This document shows, one piece after another, positions 1-13,490 of a stretch of 64,000 nt of DNA. The position numbers and the translations under genes are program-made. Origin of the DNA: Datnioides undecimradiatus. Taxonomy: Eukaryota; Chordata; Actinopteri; Lobotiformes; Datnioididae. Within the stretch, counting starts at the first letter, position 1; each line of letters starts with the position of its first letter. The stretch is taken from NCBI GenBank assembly GCA_008933995.1, contig WARS01000051.1:2046001-2110000 (forward strand), read 5' to 3'. The notes under the pieces were generated by a model. It did no database searches, had not been told where the DNA came from, and saw only the letters and a list, made by a program, of their open reading frames with translations.

Positions 1-1793
1 TGCTGCTGGATCATCTGCAGTGGTTTGAGTGTACATGTTGGAAGACCAGAACACAGGAAACATCTTTTAATAATACACCATCGTATGACATCATGCTGGA
101 GACAGAGAACATGCATCATCACGCTAGAGAGGCCAATGCTATTCCTAAGAATCAGTTCTGCATCATGAGAAACGCCACTCAGCAGCATGATAAAACATTT
201 TTCGTGTCTGAATCACTGAAGGACCACAGGACTATGAAAATAACCCCAGTGATGTCATAGTGATGTCGTCAGGGTTTTGCAGCAGGCTTGAGAACTTTTT
301 ACAAGAAAGCCCAGGGGTGTGGACCTAAGAGACAGGTGCTCACCAAGCAGGAAAGTCTAATAAAATATGCAGTTCAGTTGCATTATGGGAAGTGTAGGAT
401 GCATTTGTTTTCAGACTGATGTGTGATTCAGCGTGATCCGCACCATTCTTAGGAAGACCCGTCTCCTGTAATGCTAAACAGCCAGATTACAGTGAGAGCT
501 GAGCGCAGAAGCTGGACTCTCAGATTAAAGTCGAGCCAACCTGCGAATCGAAAAGCAGCCGTCCCGCCTCAGAGGATTTATGAGTATTGTTGCATCATCT
601 GCTTATGGCTGCATCCTGGGTTACACTGAGACCAAAACACTGACTTCTTTTCAGAGATATTACTGGATGTTCTTGTTCCTCCTGATGATGCTGACTGAAA
701 TCTGATTCTCTCGCTGCTTTTGGATCTGCTCGGGCTGTGCAGCACCACTTGTCCTCCACATCAAGCTCACAATCCATTGATGCTAAAGGAAAAAAAGCTA
801 AATCAGACCAATCAGGTCATGCCCATATAGTAATCTCCTCATCTACTGGTTGCTCCCGTCCCTAATTTGCAATTTAATACGTAAAAGGTGACGCTGTGTA
901 GTTCAGTGTGCAGCTTGGATCAGCAAAACGCTTTGATATCTGCTCCACCGATGAAAGGGTGAATATCTTCGAGACAGTAAATCCCTACGAAAGAGGGAAC
1001 ATCTGGCTAATTCCACACTCTCATGCTGTATCTGCTTTACCATATGTGAGCATGGATGCATGTATAGGTCGCTCTGTGTGTGTGTGCGTGTTACGTGCAC
1101 AAACACCACATGCTAAGTTTGCAGCTGCTGCTTAACTTCAGGATCCATAGGTCGGAGTGATTATGTAATCGCTGCACGTTCGTGAATCTGAATGGAGTTG
1201 TGGGTGACGCATTTAAAAATGCATTTAAAACTATCATTTCAACAAATACAAAGCAAGTAAAAGGTGGTTGGGCAGCATCTCTGCCTGTTTTGTGGATTTT
1301 AATGAACAACTTTAACATTTTTGTTGCTGAACATGTTGTGTCGTTTGAAATTGCCTCAGTAGGAGTATTATTACAGATGAGTAATGGAGTTCTATTGGAT
1401 CCATTGGATTTCTGTTACGTAACAGTGCACTGTGCCCCTCACACTCTCCGGCCGTGAAGACAATCGTGTTAACTGTTCCATGAATCAAGTTCAGCCCTCT
1501 GCCCTCTGTGGACCCTGTAATAGACGCACAGAGACGAAACAGAGACGGACCCTCGCGTGTGATCTGAGTAAAACGGTCAGCAGAAGTGCTCTGAAGTCAG
1601 CTTTTGCATCGTGACACATTTTCATTTTCATTTTTATTGAGACTTTGAGGTGATTTATCAGATTTAAAATGTAATATCCGAATGATGGACTCAATTAAAC
1701 TCTAACCAGCAATTCAGTTAGCGCAGGGAGACATGTGTCTGTTCAGGTTGTCCAACAGGGGACACCCGGGGACGGTCCACTGAATACATTTTG

Positions 1794-1800
<7 letters not shown>
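1..1800. other. Non-coding, no definable element
   Basis: Frames are short and unsupported by splice sites. An imperfect duplication of GCATTTAAAA occurs at 1209 to 1230. If the 22.4 kb exon starts a leftward gene, this is intron or a flank of it. Confidence 0.4.

Positions 1801-1834
<34 letters not shown>
1801..1834 (+). repeat. (CA)17 microsatellite
   Basis: Uninterrupted CA dinucleotides follow a short TATATA run. Confidence 0.95.
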
Positions 1835-1837
<3 letters not shown>

Positions 1838-2523
1838 TGAAGCTTACCCCCCTGGCAAAGAGTTTGCAACATGTGCCGAAGTTCAACTACAGCTTTAACT
1901 GACTGATATTAGCCTTATTAACAGTGTGTCATATGGCAGGTCACATGTATGTTAACACATTTCAAAATAACAATAGGTAGACACTGTGAGGATCCTTTGT
2001 GTCCTCTGAAACTGGGCCTCCTCCCTGTCCTGTCCATGTAAAGATATTTTCCTATGACATTAAGACCTCCGACCCTCTACTCCACAGACTTCCCATTGCC
2101 CTGCTGCCTGTCGTACAGGATGACTGCAGTGAGGAGTCTCTGTCAGCAGGGGCCGCCACAGCTGAAGCAGCATCATTAGAGATATCCGGCAGCCTCCTGT
2201 TATTGTGCTTCGAGGTAAAAGTCACAGACTAAATGTCCGAAATGTCCCCGCGTATTAAAGAATGTAAATCTTTATTGTGATGAGAGAAACCTCCACCTGT
2301 GACGTCCACAGAGCGGGGCTGACATTCGCCCCTGCACCCTGTAGTAATCCTCAGAAACACGCGCGCAAATACCAGATGCACACACACTTTCCTTCAACAG
2401 CGTGTGCATCCAACCCGTATGTGAAAACAGACAGCACATGAAGCACAAGAAGGAGGTGATGCTCAGGTACATTTATGCGCACACATACACACCCCAGCCT
2501 CCATGGGGTATTGAATTATGGAT

Positions 2524-2563
2524 GGGGGCTAAGGGGGGAGGTGGAGAAGGGGCTACGGGGGGT
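2524..2563 (+). other. G-quadruplex motif
   Basis: Runs GGGGG, GGGGGG, GGGG and GGGGGG are separated by loops of 4, 10 and 4 bases. The G-rich character continues to 2640. Confidence 0.45.
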
Positions 2564-2886
2564 GGAATGGTGATTATTCACCACAGCCTCAGGACACTAG
2601 AGATGGGGGTAGGGGCTGCTGGAGGGGGGGATGCAGAGCATAGGAACACAGGCTCCTTACACATCCTGAAAACACATTTCCATGTGCAGCACTGAGGGTT
2701 TGGATTAGCATCTCGCGTAACACACCCACGTCTGTCTGTCTGCATCCTGTGACAGGCTGCGGCAGCACTGGAAGGGTTAAAACTACCCCGCTTGTGGCAA
2801 TCGGCGACACTGATGGTGGGTGAAGAGTGCATGAGGGAGGGTGTGTGTTCGCGTGTGTCAGACCAAGGTAAAGATGATGCATTTGG

Positions 2887-2980
2887 GGGTCAAAGGTGAC
2901 TTGATAGGGATTCAGAGGGTAGAAAGAGAGCCATGGCATCACAGCCAATGAGATTACCTCTGCATCCAATTCCCATTGGC
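2887..2980. promoter_or_regulatory. DR1 nuclear-receptor site with inverted CCAAT boxes
   Basis: GGGTCA-A-AGGTGA at 2887 to 2899 is a direct repeat with one-base spacing, the form bound by RXR/PPAR, HNF4 and COUP-TF dimers. GCCAAT (2944) and ATTGGC (2975) face each other 25 bases apart, followed by TATTA. The whole 2880 to 3050 stretch is repeat-free and looks like an enhancer or conserved element. Confidence 0.3.
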
Positions 2981-5527
2981 TATTACCTGCCAGCCATTTG
3001 TGAATTATTACACCGGGGCAGAATGAGGACGTGATTAGAAACACGGCGGCACTTCCTGTAGAGCATGTTATTCAGATAAAGGTTGATTTACGCATGAATA
3101 TAGCAGTCAGCTGTCTTTGAGTGTAAACCTCTGTTATTGCAACCGGTAATAAAATGTAAATGAGAAGTTCTTTAGAGCTGCGGCCCTTTACAAATATAAT
3201 GCAGTCACATTTGTGCCAAAAGCCATGTGGGACACAGTGACGACTGGTTATACTACGATATTGTATTGGGAAATTGCTATTCTGAAAATAGTGATTTAAT
3301 GTTTTAATTATTCGGCCATGTGTTGGATCAATTTTTCCATATGCTTAACCTTATTGACTGTCACAAAGACCCCTGGATATGGGTGAATGTTCTATCTAAT
3401 GTGGTTTCTAGTGTTGCATTGTTGGAGTTTAAGTGTTGAAGACAAAGAATTATGACATTTCTTCCAAAAAATATATATATATTATATGATATAAGAACAT
3501 TTTTTTTTTCATTTTGATTGCTTACAGACTTGAACACAGTCATTTAAGAGATGAATAAACATGTTTTTGTTTGTCTTTTTAAGCCTCCATTCTAGACTCT
3601 GCCTGATTGGCCAGTTTTAAATAAGGAGGCGGGCTCTCACACATATGAGTATGTAATAAAATTAAACTTACTGTTTGCATTGCGATCATTTCTCTACAGA
3701 TTAGAACTTGCATTCTTTACTCAAAATATGCCATATCACACTAATATGCAATTTACTAACATGCAATTTAATTACTGTCCCTTTATAAGGAAACTGTAGT
3801 GATCCTCAGTAAATAAAGTCTGAATTAAAAAAGTCAATTGGATTGGAAGTTATAACTCCCACTAGTGTAATACGCACTAATGAAACAGCTCTGCAGAGGC
3901 CAGCGTGGAATATAAATCAGGGAGTTAGTGTGGAAAATAAGCTGTGCCTCTAATTGAATGTGTCAGTCAGAGCAATTAGACTGTCTGTAACCTCTGGCTG
4001 CAGAGAAGACTCCACACCAGAGCTCCCATCCTCTGACCCCTGCATTGTATTTGATTGAATTCTCGCCTGACTCCTCCACTTGAGCACTGTTGCTGACCAA
4101 AACATCGACAAAGCTCTCCAAGATACAGACGACAGCATTGCCTTGTCTCTCTCTTTCCTCTGTGTCACTTCTGAGAAGCGAGCGCTGGAAGAACACGAGG
4201 TGCGGTGGAAGGTCTTGCGTAACAAGGCGATCTTTCTGTGCCGATGAATAGACTGGCCTTTTTGCCTTTCGCTCTTGCTGCTCAGCGAGCTGTCACGTCT
4301 CCAGCGCTGCTCTCACATGTATGACGGGCCTTGTCATTTGAAAATGGGCTTTAATTCATCCTGGGCCGGGCGCTCCTTGTGAATTTCACCCTGTGACACA
4401 AACAAACTCTGGAATGTGAACCAAACACCCAACAACAGCACTGGAAACACACACGCATTACTGCTCCAAGATCATGGAGGAGCAGGATTGTCGGATACTT
4501 CCGATTGATCGACTGAATGGAGCAGGGTCAAGGCTGCAATTTTAAAAGCAGATAGCCCCTACTTAGATTTGACACTCATGCATCGAAAGACTGAGTGGAA
4601 CGTTCCATATAGAGTGAGGACAGGCTCAAAGGAAAGCACAGTTCAGTACATCTTGGCTTTACTTTTCAGAACTCTGGCTATCACTGATTTATGACAACAA
4701 TGTGTATCTTTTAAAAGATTTCTGGATATGAAAGGGTCACACAAAAACAGAAAGTTCAGTTGATTACTGAAGTTGTGGACAAGCTTCCACTTCAGTAAAA
4801 TGTGTCTGGAAGAGTGATTCAGTGGTAAACCATCCATTGTAACCGTAGTTCACAGAGACCTTCTAGTTCAATGTTGAGCTTGTTTACAACCTGTATGATT
4901 TAGTGATGGGACTTCTTTCTTGTTCTGCTGGACTGATTATCTCAGCAGCTTGTTTGGTTTTATCACAACTGACTGGACCAAGAGCCAAAGCTACGACTTT
5001 AGACCTAGAGACTTAGAGGTTTTCCACTGCTCATCCTTTGTGACCTGTGTCTCTGTCTTGGGCCGGTGGGACTCACTGAACATTAGAGTTAACTAAGTAC
5101 TGAACACGGGACAGGCACTGTGGTGTTCCCCAGGGCTCTAATCGAGGTCCTCTTACCTTGCAGTGAGTGGAAAAGCATGTTCTGCCATAAAGCCCTCAGG
5201 GATAGGTTAGCTATTAGCTTCACACTGTCTGTACGCTTAACAACATGTTTAGAGCCAAGGCAGACCAGAAGGAACAGCTTCTTTGAGGGGCTCCATCACT
5301 GAACTTGGGCTTTTTAAGGAAATGATGAAATGAATATCACGTTTTGTTGGTAATGAAATGGTCAAATTCTTTACTCTTGCAATGACTAAATGTAAAGCCA
5401 CTGTTGTGAGTTGGTCAAAACTGAAATCAAACCTGACATTAAGAAACCAATGTCAAACAGGCTGAATCAAAGTCAAGAAGAGTTCCTATGGTCTACTTCC
5501 AAGGCAGCTGTTACCGAGTCAAATGTG
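2981..5527. other. Non-coding, possible conserved patches
   Basis: An AT run lies at 3468 to 3492. The stretches 3900 to 4000 (TCTAATTGAATG, GCAATTAGAC) and 4300 to 4400 (TTGAAAATGGGCTTTAATTC) are repeat-free and rich in homeodomain-like words. No exon is supported. Confidence 0.35.
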
Positions 5528-5572
5528 AACCACCCCAGGGTCTCTGGACCCGGGTCAACCCACCCCAGGGTC
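5528..5572. repeat. Short direct repeat around a GACCCGGGTC palindrome
   Basis: CACCCCAGGGTC occurs at 5531 and again at 5561, with the 10-base palindrome GACCCGGGTC (5547 to 5556) between. A third relative, CCACCCAGGATC, is at about 5872. Words like this occur in small dispersed fish elements; boundaries are not visible. Confidence 0.4.
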
Positions 5573-5639
5573 AGTTCTCTGACCAATCGTAGCTTTGTGT
5601 CTCCCGAGACTTGCAAGATATACATTGGTGATCACTGAG

Positions 5640-8600
5640 GAAGTGCAAGGAAGCATGATGTTCCCCACATGACAGCACCAGCAACAGCATTCTTCTTTGC
5701 TTTGTGTGGTTTACATTTGAGCAAAGAAGTGCATTTCGTGCTGCCATTGGCTAGTGAATAAGTTGTAGATGTTGTCAAACAGGGTGAGAGAAGGAGTCTG
5801 ACACAATAGTCCCTTTGTGACGACCAAGAAGAATATGAGATGCTGCATCGACATGCTCCAGCTATGTCAACCCACCCAGGATCAAATGAGCAATTTTCAT
5901 TTTCATTACCAAAACCCAACAACTGTTGTGTGGGGCTGATCCCGCCATTAACAATTCAGCGTTTCCTGGCAGTGAGCACGGTTTACAAGCTGTATTCGTG
6001 GAAGGGAAATCATCCAAATGGATCTGTGTTGATTGTTTTTGGTGAGCACAATCAATACGGAGTCAAACCCTGACCCGACCACAGGAAACCTCTTCTCAAA
6101 ACCAGAGTGATGACTGATGAGAGTAAATCTGCCATGAAAAACACGACACGGACATCAGCAGCATCCACTGATGGCTGACTGACAGGTTGTGTTTAAAAAT
6201 GATAAGAACATCTAACAAAAGCTGGGTTTTTGAATACAACTCGTTCCCCGTCACACTCCTGCTTTATCATGTCACACAGCAAGAGGTGTCACTCAAGCAT
6301 TCTTAATCTGGAGGCTGGGGGGGGGGGCGGTTCAGAATTTACTCCTGAGCAGCAGATTTAGCAGGATGTCCTGTCTCTCTCTGTGTGGGACTCCTGATCT
6401 GTATACGAGGAGCAACAATACTGAGTTGATTCTCTATAGATGCCCGAATGTGTGTGTAGCACGTGGTGAGGCTATGCCAATGGGATTAGCAGAAACAAAA
6501 GGTGACGTTGGTGGTGAGGCACGGTGAATGGGCCCCGCTACAGAGCTGAGCTAACTGGATTAGCCCAACCACTGTGGGCTAGACTGTCATTAAGGCTTCA
6601 TGGCTTCATGCCTCCAAACACACAGATGGACTGCTGGGGGAGGAGGGAGGGGGGGGAAAAAAGGGAAAGTGCAGGGACGGATGTTAGGATGGAGATGAGG
6701 ACACTGGCGATGTGGGGCTGAGGGATTAATCAAAAGATTAAGGAAAGAAAGACTAGGCCAAAGAAAGAAAGTAAACAAACAACTGCAATCGCCTCCAGAC
6801 CAATCATTCACAAATATGTCACCGCGTTTCAACATGTTGTCAGATTTGTAGCATCTGAGTACGTTCGACAACTGGTACAACACAAATCCCAAGCACTTTC
6901 AACAATATAAAAATGGGATCTTAACCAATCTGATTCTCACATAAGGTGTTTTTTTGGGGGGGGTAGTATAAAAATATCACATGAAAATGGAAACTCCTCA
7001 CTAATACCCAATTTGAATGTCTTTGGGCCATTGTCTAAACCAAACCAAACCCAATATTTCCTCAAACTCCCTCCAAAATCAATCCAGAGTTCTTCAGTTT
7101 TAATACATTCCCATGAGGGTTTCTTCTAAATGTCCATGTGCAATACAAAGTCTTGAGTTCATGATGATCCTGATCCAAACAAAATTGGATTCACAATTTC
7201 CCCCAGTATGAAAATCAAAAACCTAAGCGTAAGCAGGTGAAAGCATCAATCCTGACTCTAGGATTCAAGAGATACCTTCAACATCCTGATATAGTCAAAA
7301 GTCAAAGCATGGCAGAAATATACCAATGCTTCCATTTTGATCAAAACTAAGCAGAACATACACACATACACACACACTCTTTTCCCACCTGGGTTGTTTG
7401 TCTCTGCACCTGAGCTCTGAGCCCCAGGCCAACAAGACGAGGCCTTTGAATGCAGCGGTCTAGGCTTTGGTGGGTAAAGAGACACGCACAGGCACACAAG
7501 TACACACCTGGCAAAACACACAACTAAAAAACCAACTCCGGCAGAAGAGCTGCAGACCAGAGGCCTGGGGTTTCTGATTCCATACAAAACACTGCAAATA
7601 ATAGCAGAAAATGAAGAACTATGCAACTGGGACAAGGGCACAATGGAAACAATACAAAACAGTATGGCCCTTTAAAGGCTTCCAACCACATCCACCCAGT
7701 CCTCCAGTCCAATAAAAAGAAAAGGAATCTCACAGCAAATCTCAACGAATCCCCAGTGAACCCCTCAGCCTGCACAGAAAGGTCAATCTTCAATCAGGAA
7801 ATTGAGGGGGGGGGGGCTGCTGCAGAGGTCAGAGCTACAAAATGAAAGTCTTTTGATGAAGGGTGCGGGCGGGGGGCGTCCCTCAATACCTGCAGTCTGC
7901 AGCGAGGCCGAGGTCAAACACTTGTATCCGCAAGCACGTTCAGAAGCTGATATGGCATGAGCAGTTACATCATGTAGCTCGACATCACAGAGGGCTGCTG
8001 GGTAATAACCTCTTTACTCTCTTTGATTCTCTGCTCCTGTGTGTCTTCATTCATCGATTTACATCACTTGAAGCCTACAGCCTGAGGTCCAATACACTGG
8101 ACTGAACCAGGCCAGTGTTTTCAAGTTGTATAGTTGTTTATTCAGGTTGTGCTGTTCTATCGGTTCCAGGCAGCCATTTGTTTCTATTCATTTAAACTGT
8201 ATCATTGTTGCTTTGTAATGTAAACTTTTAATTCAGCGCACAATCAAAATGCATTACCCCGCAATGCTTAGATAGTTTGAGAAAACCTTCTACACTTGAG
8301 GTCCACTTAATTGGAGATGCCCTTAATTTTCTTTGCTTCCTTGACCAGATGTCTTGTTGGTAGCCCCACTGACTTGTTTTGTTCTTGTGAAGACAAAAGA
8401 GACACTAAAAGTGGGACAGAGAAGGAAACGCTAGAATGACAACCAGATAGAAAGTCTGACAAGAGAGAGGTAAAGCTCTTCTTTCGTAGCCGTCAGTAAG
8501 CTCAGCAGCAAGGTCACAAGTAAAAGAAGTCTGATGAGTCGGCAGTGACCTAGAAAGACGTTATTTAAAAAGAATCAAATGTCTTCATTTAAAATCCTCA

Positions 8601-9595
8601 TGTCAGCTTAACAACTAAAGTACAAGCATGAAATAACTGTGCGTACACCTGTAGCCCCTCCTGCACATGTAGAACGAGCCCTTTAGTGAAGGATGGAAAA
8701 TGAGATGTCCTAAACGCAACATCCCAATCCAAAGATCTCTTGAGTTTTCCAAGAAATGACATTTTTAGCCTCTTCCCCTCTGCAAAGACAGGACAGATGG
8801 TAGGTTAACAGCTTGCCATATGTATAGACTGAGGCATTCTGGGATATTATTCTGACTGACGACATTGAATCTGACAGGCTTTATTAACATCAGCCCCCTT
8901 TAAGCCCACTGGGTTGAGAAAGTACTGAAACTTTTCTGCACTCTGCTTCCTTCTCCGCTGGAGGAGGTCTGGTGTATTTACAGAGCAGGAGGTGACAAGA
9001 CTGAAGGGTTCCCTCCACAGCACTGAGGATTGTGTGTCATATGTGTTACTTGACACTGTACAAAACTGCCGAACAGCAGCACTGACAGTGGCTATCATTA
9101 AGATCCCTGACGTGTCATGGTAAACTGAGAGACTCTCTTTTGCTTCTGGAACACTCCTAAGTTTAACCAGTAAAATAAGGACTGGACCTCTACTTTCCCT
9201 GTGGAGCAGTTCGATCCAGCTGTGGTCAAACTAAAGAGGATCCCTTTTAGAAAAACATCTATACAAACACTGACAAACCATATTCCAAGCTACCGTCATT
9301 ACCCAATTGCGGTTGCTTATGCATTTACAAAGCCTTTTAGGTTTGCCCAGGGGGTCAAGATCAGCAGGAGCCTTTATCCTCAGAAAGCCGCCACGGTCAG
9401 AGGGCACTGGTCCCATTGATCCGATTGAATAATGCATCTTTGGTTAAACAAGAGAGGAAGTGGGAAATATGACTGCACTTCTGTGACTCATATACAAGGT
9501 AGTGCTCGTCTGTGATTGGGATGATGGCAGTCTGGGCAGAATTGACATGGTCAAACAGATGAACTAAATAATCAATGTGTTCAATCGAGTCTACA
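5640..9595. other. Non-coding, no definable element
   Basis: G-runs occur at 6318 to 6328 and 6955 to 6963, and poly-G at 7806 to 7815. The region 7000 to 7800 is A/C-rich on this strand. No splice-supported exon or recognisable repeat was found. Confidence 0.35.
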
Positions 9596-9870
9596 TTCCA
9601 GTCAGAGTCACTGAGTCAAGTCTTTCAGAGTAAGTCTCAAGTCAAGTGTCACAGGCAAGTCCAAGGAACTCACTACTCACGTCTGACAGTGACTTCTTTT
9701 ACAGTCATACTTCAAAGCTTTGGAAACAAATCCCAAGTCCAATCCTGAGTCTCAAATTTGTCAGAAGTCAATTCAAAGTCTAGAGTCAATTCTCAAGTCT
9801 TCTGAAACATGTCCAAGTCATGTTTTAGGTCAGATCTGTCCAAGGGAGCCTCATGTTAAGTCTCAGAATT
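9596..9870. repeat. Degenerate minisatellite built on CAAGTC/GAGTC
   Basis: Words such as GAGTCAAGTC, AAGTCTCAAGTC, CCAAGTCC and TCTAGAGTCAATTCTCAAGTC recur about every 10 to 13 bases over 275 bases, with heavy drift. This looks like an old tandem array. Similar AAGTC-rich stretches are a familiar part of dispersed fish repeats. Confidence 0.6.
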
Positions 9871-10580
9871 GCTGCTTAATATGCTTGTTCTTAGGTCAAC
9901 TCTGTAGTTGTGGTCATCATTCTCTTTCTACCCACTGTTGTTCAGATATTAAGGCAGGACAATGGATGCATATCTTGTCAGGAGCCAGTGGAACAGTGTC
10001 TAATATTAAAGGAGGAATCAGGGTAAAGCTTTTGTGATATGAATTTGGATTATAGAATACTCAAAGTCATTTTGCATCTGTTGTGAAATGAAACCAAGCC
10101 ATGTGTGAAATCAAATGCCTTACCAAACTGCTGCAAAGACTGCAAAGCCATGCAGTGGGAAAACGTTCTATGTTTAGGTCTAGCTTAAGATAAACGCTCT
10201 ACAACTTTCAGCTTGTTGCTATTTTTTGTGCGTCCACCATCTAGACAGCATGTATGAGCACGAACAACTCCTCAGGGGACTGGCGCTGACTGTTGTAGTG
10301 TATCAGCTACTAACAGGGAGTCTATCTGTCTCCTCCTCCCTCTCTTTCCTCCGCCTGCTCCTTCACACTCGGCTGAACTGAGAGCCTTCCCCCAATCTCG
10401 GATCCCCCTCTATCTATCCATACCCCTACCCCCTTCTATCTTTTGTTCCAGCGGAGATATTACACCCGACTCACTTCCAGTACTGCCATTCGAGTGAAAC
10501 ACACCCATATTTAGGCAGAATACAACTCAAATAAGGCATTTTAATCACCTCTTCCTTACCTGCTGTTGTTGTCTCTGCTG

Positions 10581-10602
10581 CCAATTACATCAGTTTAATT
10601 GG
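10581..10602. promoter_or_regulatory. Homeodomain-type inverted repeat
   Basis: CCAATTA and TAATTGG are inverted copies separated by 8 bases. A third TAATT follows at 10605. This is a plausible paired homeodomain site inside a low-repeat segment (10550 to 10640). Confidence 0.25.
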
Positions 10603-10639
10603 TGTAATTTAGCTAAATGCCAGTCAAACCCCATCAAAA

Positions 10640-13490
10640 GGTTCTATATACGGTGCACTGACCTATCTGCTGAAATACTCATTATAACAATCAATGTGTC
10701 TGACTAATATGTGATGTCTGGGTTTTATTTCATCACACTTTGAATGTGTGAATGATCTATTTTAACGCTATAATCAGCAAAATGCCAATAAAACATAAAG
10801 CCAAAGCAACGTAATGCAAATTTAGCTTAGCTTAACACGACAGAATGCAAATGTAAAGAAGTGTCTATACAATTTGATACAAACAGAACCTCTCGACTAT
10901 TATTATAGTATATTTAGTATTTGCAATAATAATAAATAAAGTGCAATAATAATTGTAGTTGTCTCTGCTCAGTGTTTTTGCCAACCCAAACATTATGTTC
11001 TCATAGCAAACTGAAGGTGTGGTTGGGGTGGACTGACTGGATGCACAAAGCTCACAGCTTTTATTGATGAAAGGCATTTGATTCATGTGACCTCCCTGCA
11101 TGTTTAAAACATGATGTTTGGTACAACTGTTTTCTTTTATGTTGATTAAAAACATAATTCAGAAAAACATTAAATCAGTACTCATTTGTTTCTCTGGGCC
11201 TTCTCAAGATCCTGCGTTGGGTAGAGGATGGATGAATGAAAAGCCAACCCATGAGACCTCGCTGTAATTCTGATCCATTAAAAATGCCTTGATCATGGTG
11301 GATTTACTGTCAACCCCCCACAAAAAACCTGCATTCAGATCAACAACATCACCGACCAAATCCACACGGGGAATTCAATCTTTTAAAGGAATGTTGGAGC
11401 TCGTCCAGTAATTCTTTCCGCCGTGTAGTAAATACGAGATTAGAGGGAAGATTTAGAGTCAGGGAGAGGACAGGTGATACAGAGAAAAACAGGATTTGGT
11501 GACTTTATTTTCTTCCACTTCATTCTTTCAAGTCATCTGGTGTTGACTGTTTTGATTCATATACTGTGTTGTTCATGTTTAACCAACAGGAACATTACAA
11601 TAAATCAGTTAGATCACAGTATTTAGAAAGACAGATGGAGAAATTCAACTGAACAAGGTCTCACAAGGTGCCCTGGCCTTGACATTTCATTGGATGGAGA
11701 CGAGTCAATACTGTAGATCTAACAGGATCTGCTGTATATCTACAGTATGGGGGCTTATGACATGTAGGCAGGCCTGGAAGATTAATAAACATCAAGCTCT
11801 CTCTCATACACACACACAAAACACACACACCTGTCTTCACTTTGAACGGCAAAGGTTACACAATATGTGTTTTAATCAAGCTGGATCAAGGCCACCACTG
11901 GCTCGGAGCTCTTTGAGATCTTTCCTTTGGGTTAACACCCAGCCTCACACACACACACCCACACACACACACACACACACAGAGGCACACACACCGTAAC
12001 CTGGTAACCTTTCCCTTCTAATTACTTTGGGTGTCTCTCTGTATACCTCCCACCAGTGTTACCCACAGGGCCCTGCGTGGCCCCTCAGCTGATGTGGCCT
12101 AGAGAACAAACCGTGAAGTCACCAATGGAACAAAGTGGAGCTTTTATAAGACTGACTTTGTAACATCTCAGTTCTGCTTAGAATTCCCACTGAGGCTGAT
12201 GGATGGCTGAAAACACACCAATAACTGGGATTAGCCTCAGGTCAATAGCTCCTTGGTTCAACCTCGTGCCGGAGGCCGGAGGGGAAGCTAAATCATCTTC
12301 CTCTCTGCACTAAACACACGCCAGTCAGCATCAGCTCTGTCCAGAAGCAAACAGTTGTACAATCAAAGTAGAGCTATTAGACTCACACACAGCTCATATG
12401 AGACAGAGGGAGCTCAATTAAACTGCTCACATCAGTTTCATGTATTGAGTCAAGCTCAAATGTGAAAACCTTCATTTAAAGGCAAGATAAGAAAGAAGAA
12501 CACAAACCACATCTTAGAAATGAACCACAAACTATAAAAGTAGTTTTGTATTTTTAACTTTTCTTGGTCTGTTATGATAGGTATTGATCTCTGAGGTCAG
12601 ATAATAAAATTGACAGATGAATGTATTATTACATGATTTATGCACTCCCATCAATCAGATCACGTCCAAGTTTGATAGGAGCCCATACGTGACCTAATCT
12701 TGACTCTGTGACACAAGAAAAGAAACAAAAGCAAACCTGCGTGCAGAGTTACACTCGGCATGTGTGCCTGAATGCACGGTGATCAGCAGCTAATCGTTGT
12801 CTCCAGCCGCAGCAGGTTATATTTCACTCCCGCTTAAGGGCGACGGAGGGAGAACCAAGCACCGGGGGAGCAATATCACGTTCCAGAAGACGTTTTGTTT
12901 TCCGAGGCTGACTGCTGGGTCATTCCCTACCACTGCGGCTGAGGTGGAACGTTTCATTAAATAACAGATTCTGGCCTGTCAGAAAACTCCGCGTGTGCTG
13001 TACTACAGGTGTCAAATGACAATATGTGAAGAATATGCTTACAAAGAAAGAAAAAAACTCAGTTCTAACTACAGCTTTATACTTTAAGTTCTGCTATTGA
13101 CTGCTTCTGAATTCAAACATCACCTGAACATCACCTAATTATGCTGCTTTTGGACCAAACTGCCAGGAGACTACCTATGATCCACCTAGCTTCCATCTCC
13201 TCCTCTCGTACTGCATCTGTACGCATTTTATGTGCTTTCTCGTCTTTCTCCTCTCTCTTCCCGTTTACTCCGCCTGTTATTCCCATCCTGAACACTCTGG
13301 ATCTCTGATTACATTGCCACCTGCTGCCCCTTCAATCCTGCTCAATGTCAGTATAATCATTATTATTGGCATTATCACCATGACCTTCACATTTATTTAA
13401 AATCTTTATGTGGAACCTGCATTGTGCTACTGTATGTTCTCTTTTTTCTTTCTTCTCCTCACTCTCTCTCTCTGTCTCTCTCTCTCCCCA
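10640..13490. other. Non-coding apart from the CA arrays
   Basis: AT-rich to about 11160, then mixed. The segment 12780 to 12985 is GC-richer with several CpG and no repeat, and may hold a regulatory element, but no strong motif was found. Confidence 0.35.
11808..11994 (+). repeat. CA-rich microsatellite region, two arrays
   Basis: A short interrupted CA run (about 11808 to 11830) is followed by a longer compound run (11946 to 11994) with a CCC and a GAGG interruption. Confidence 0.9.

Noticed and set aside
10460-10500. Plus-strand acceptor-like TTTTGTTCCAG before CGGAGATATTAC
   Set aside because: No donor or coding frame of useful length follows.
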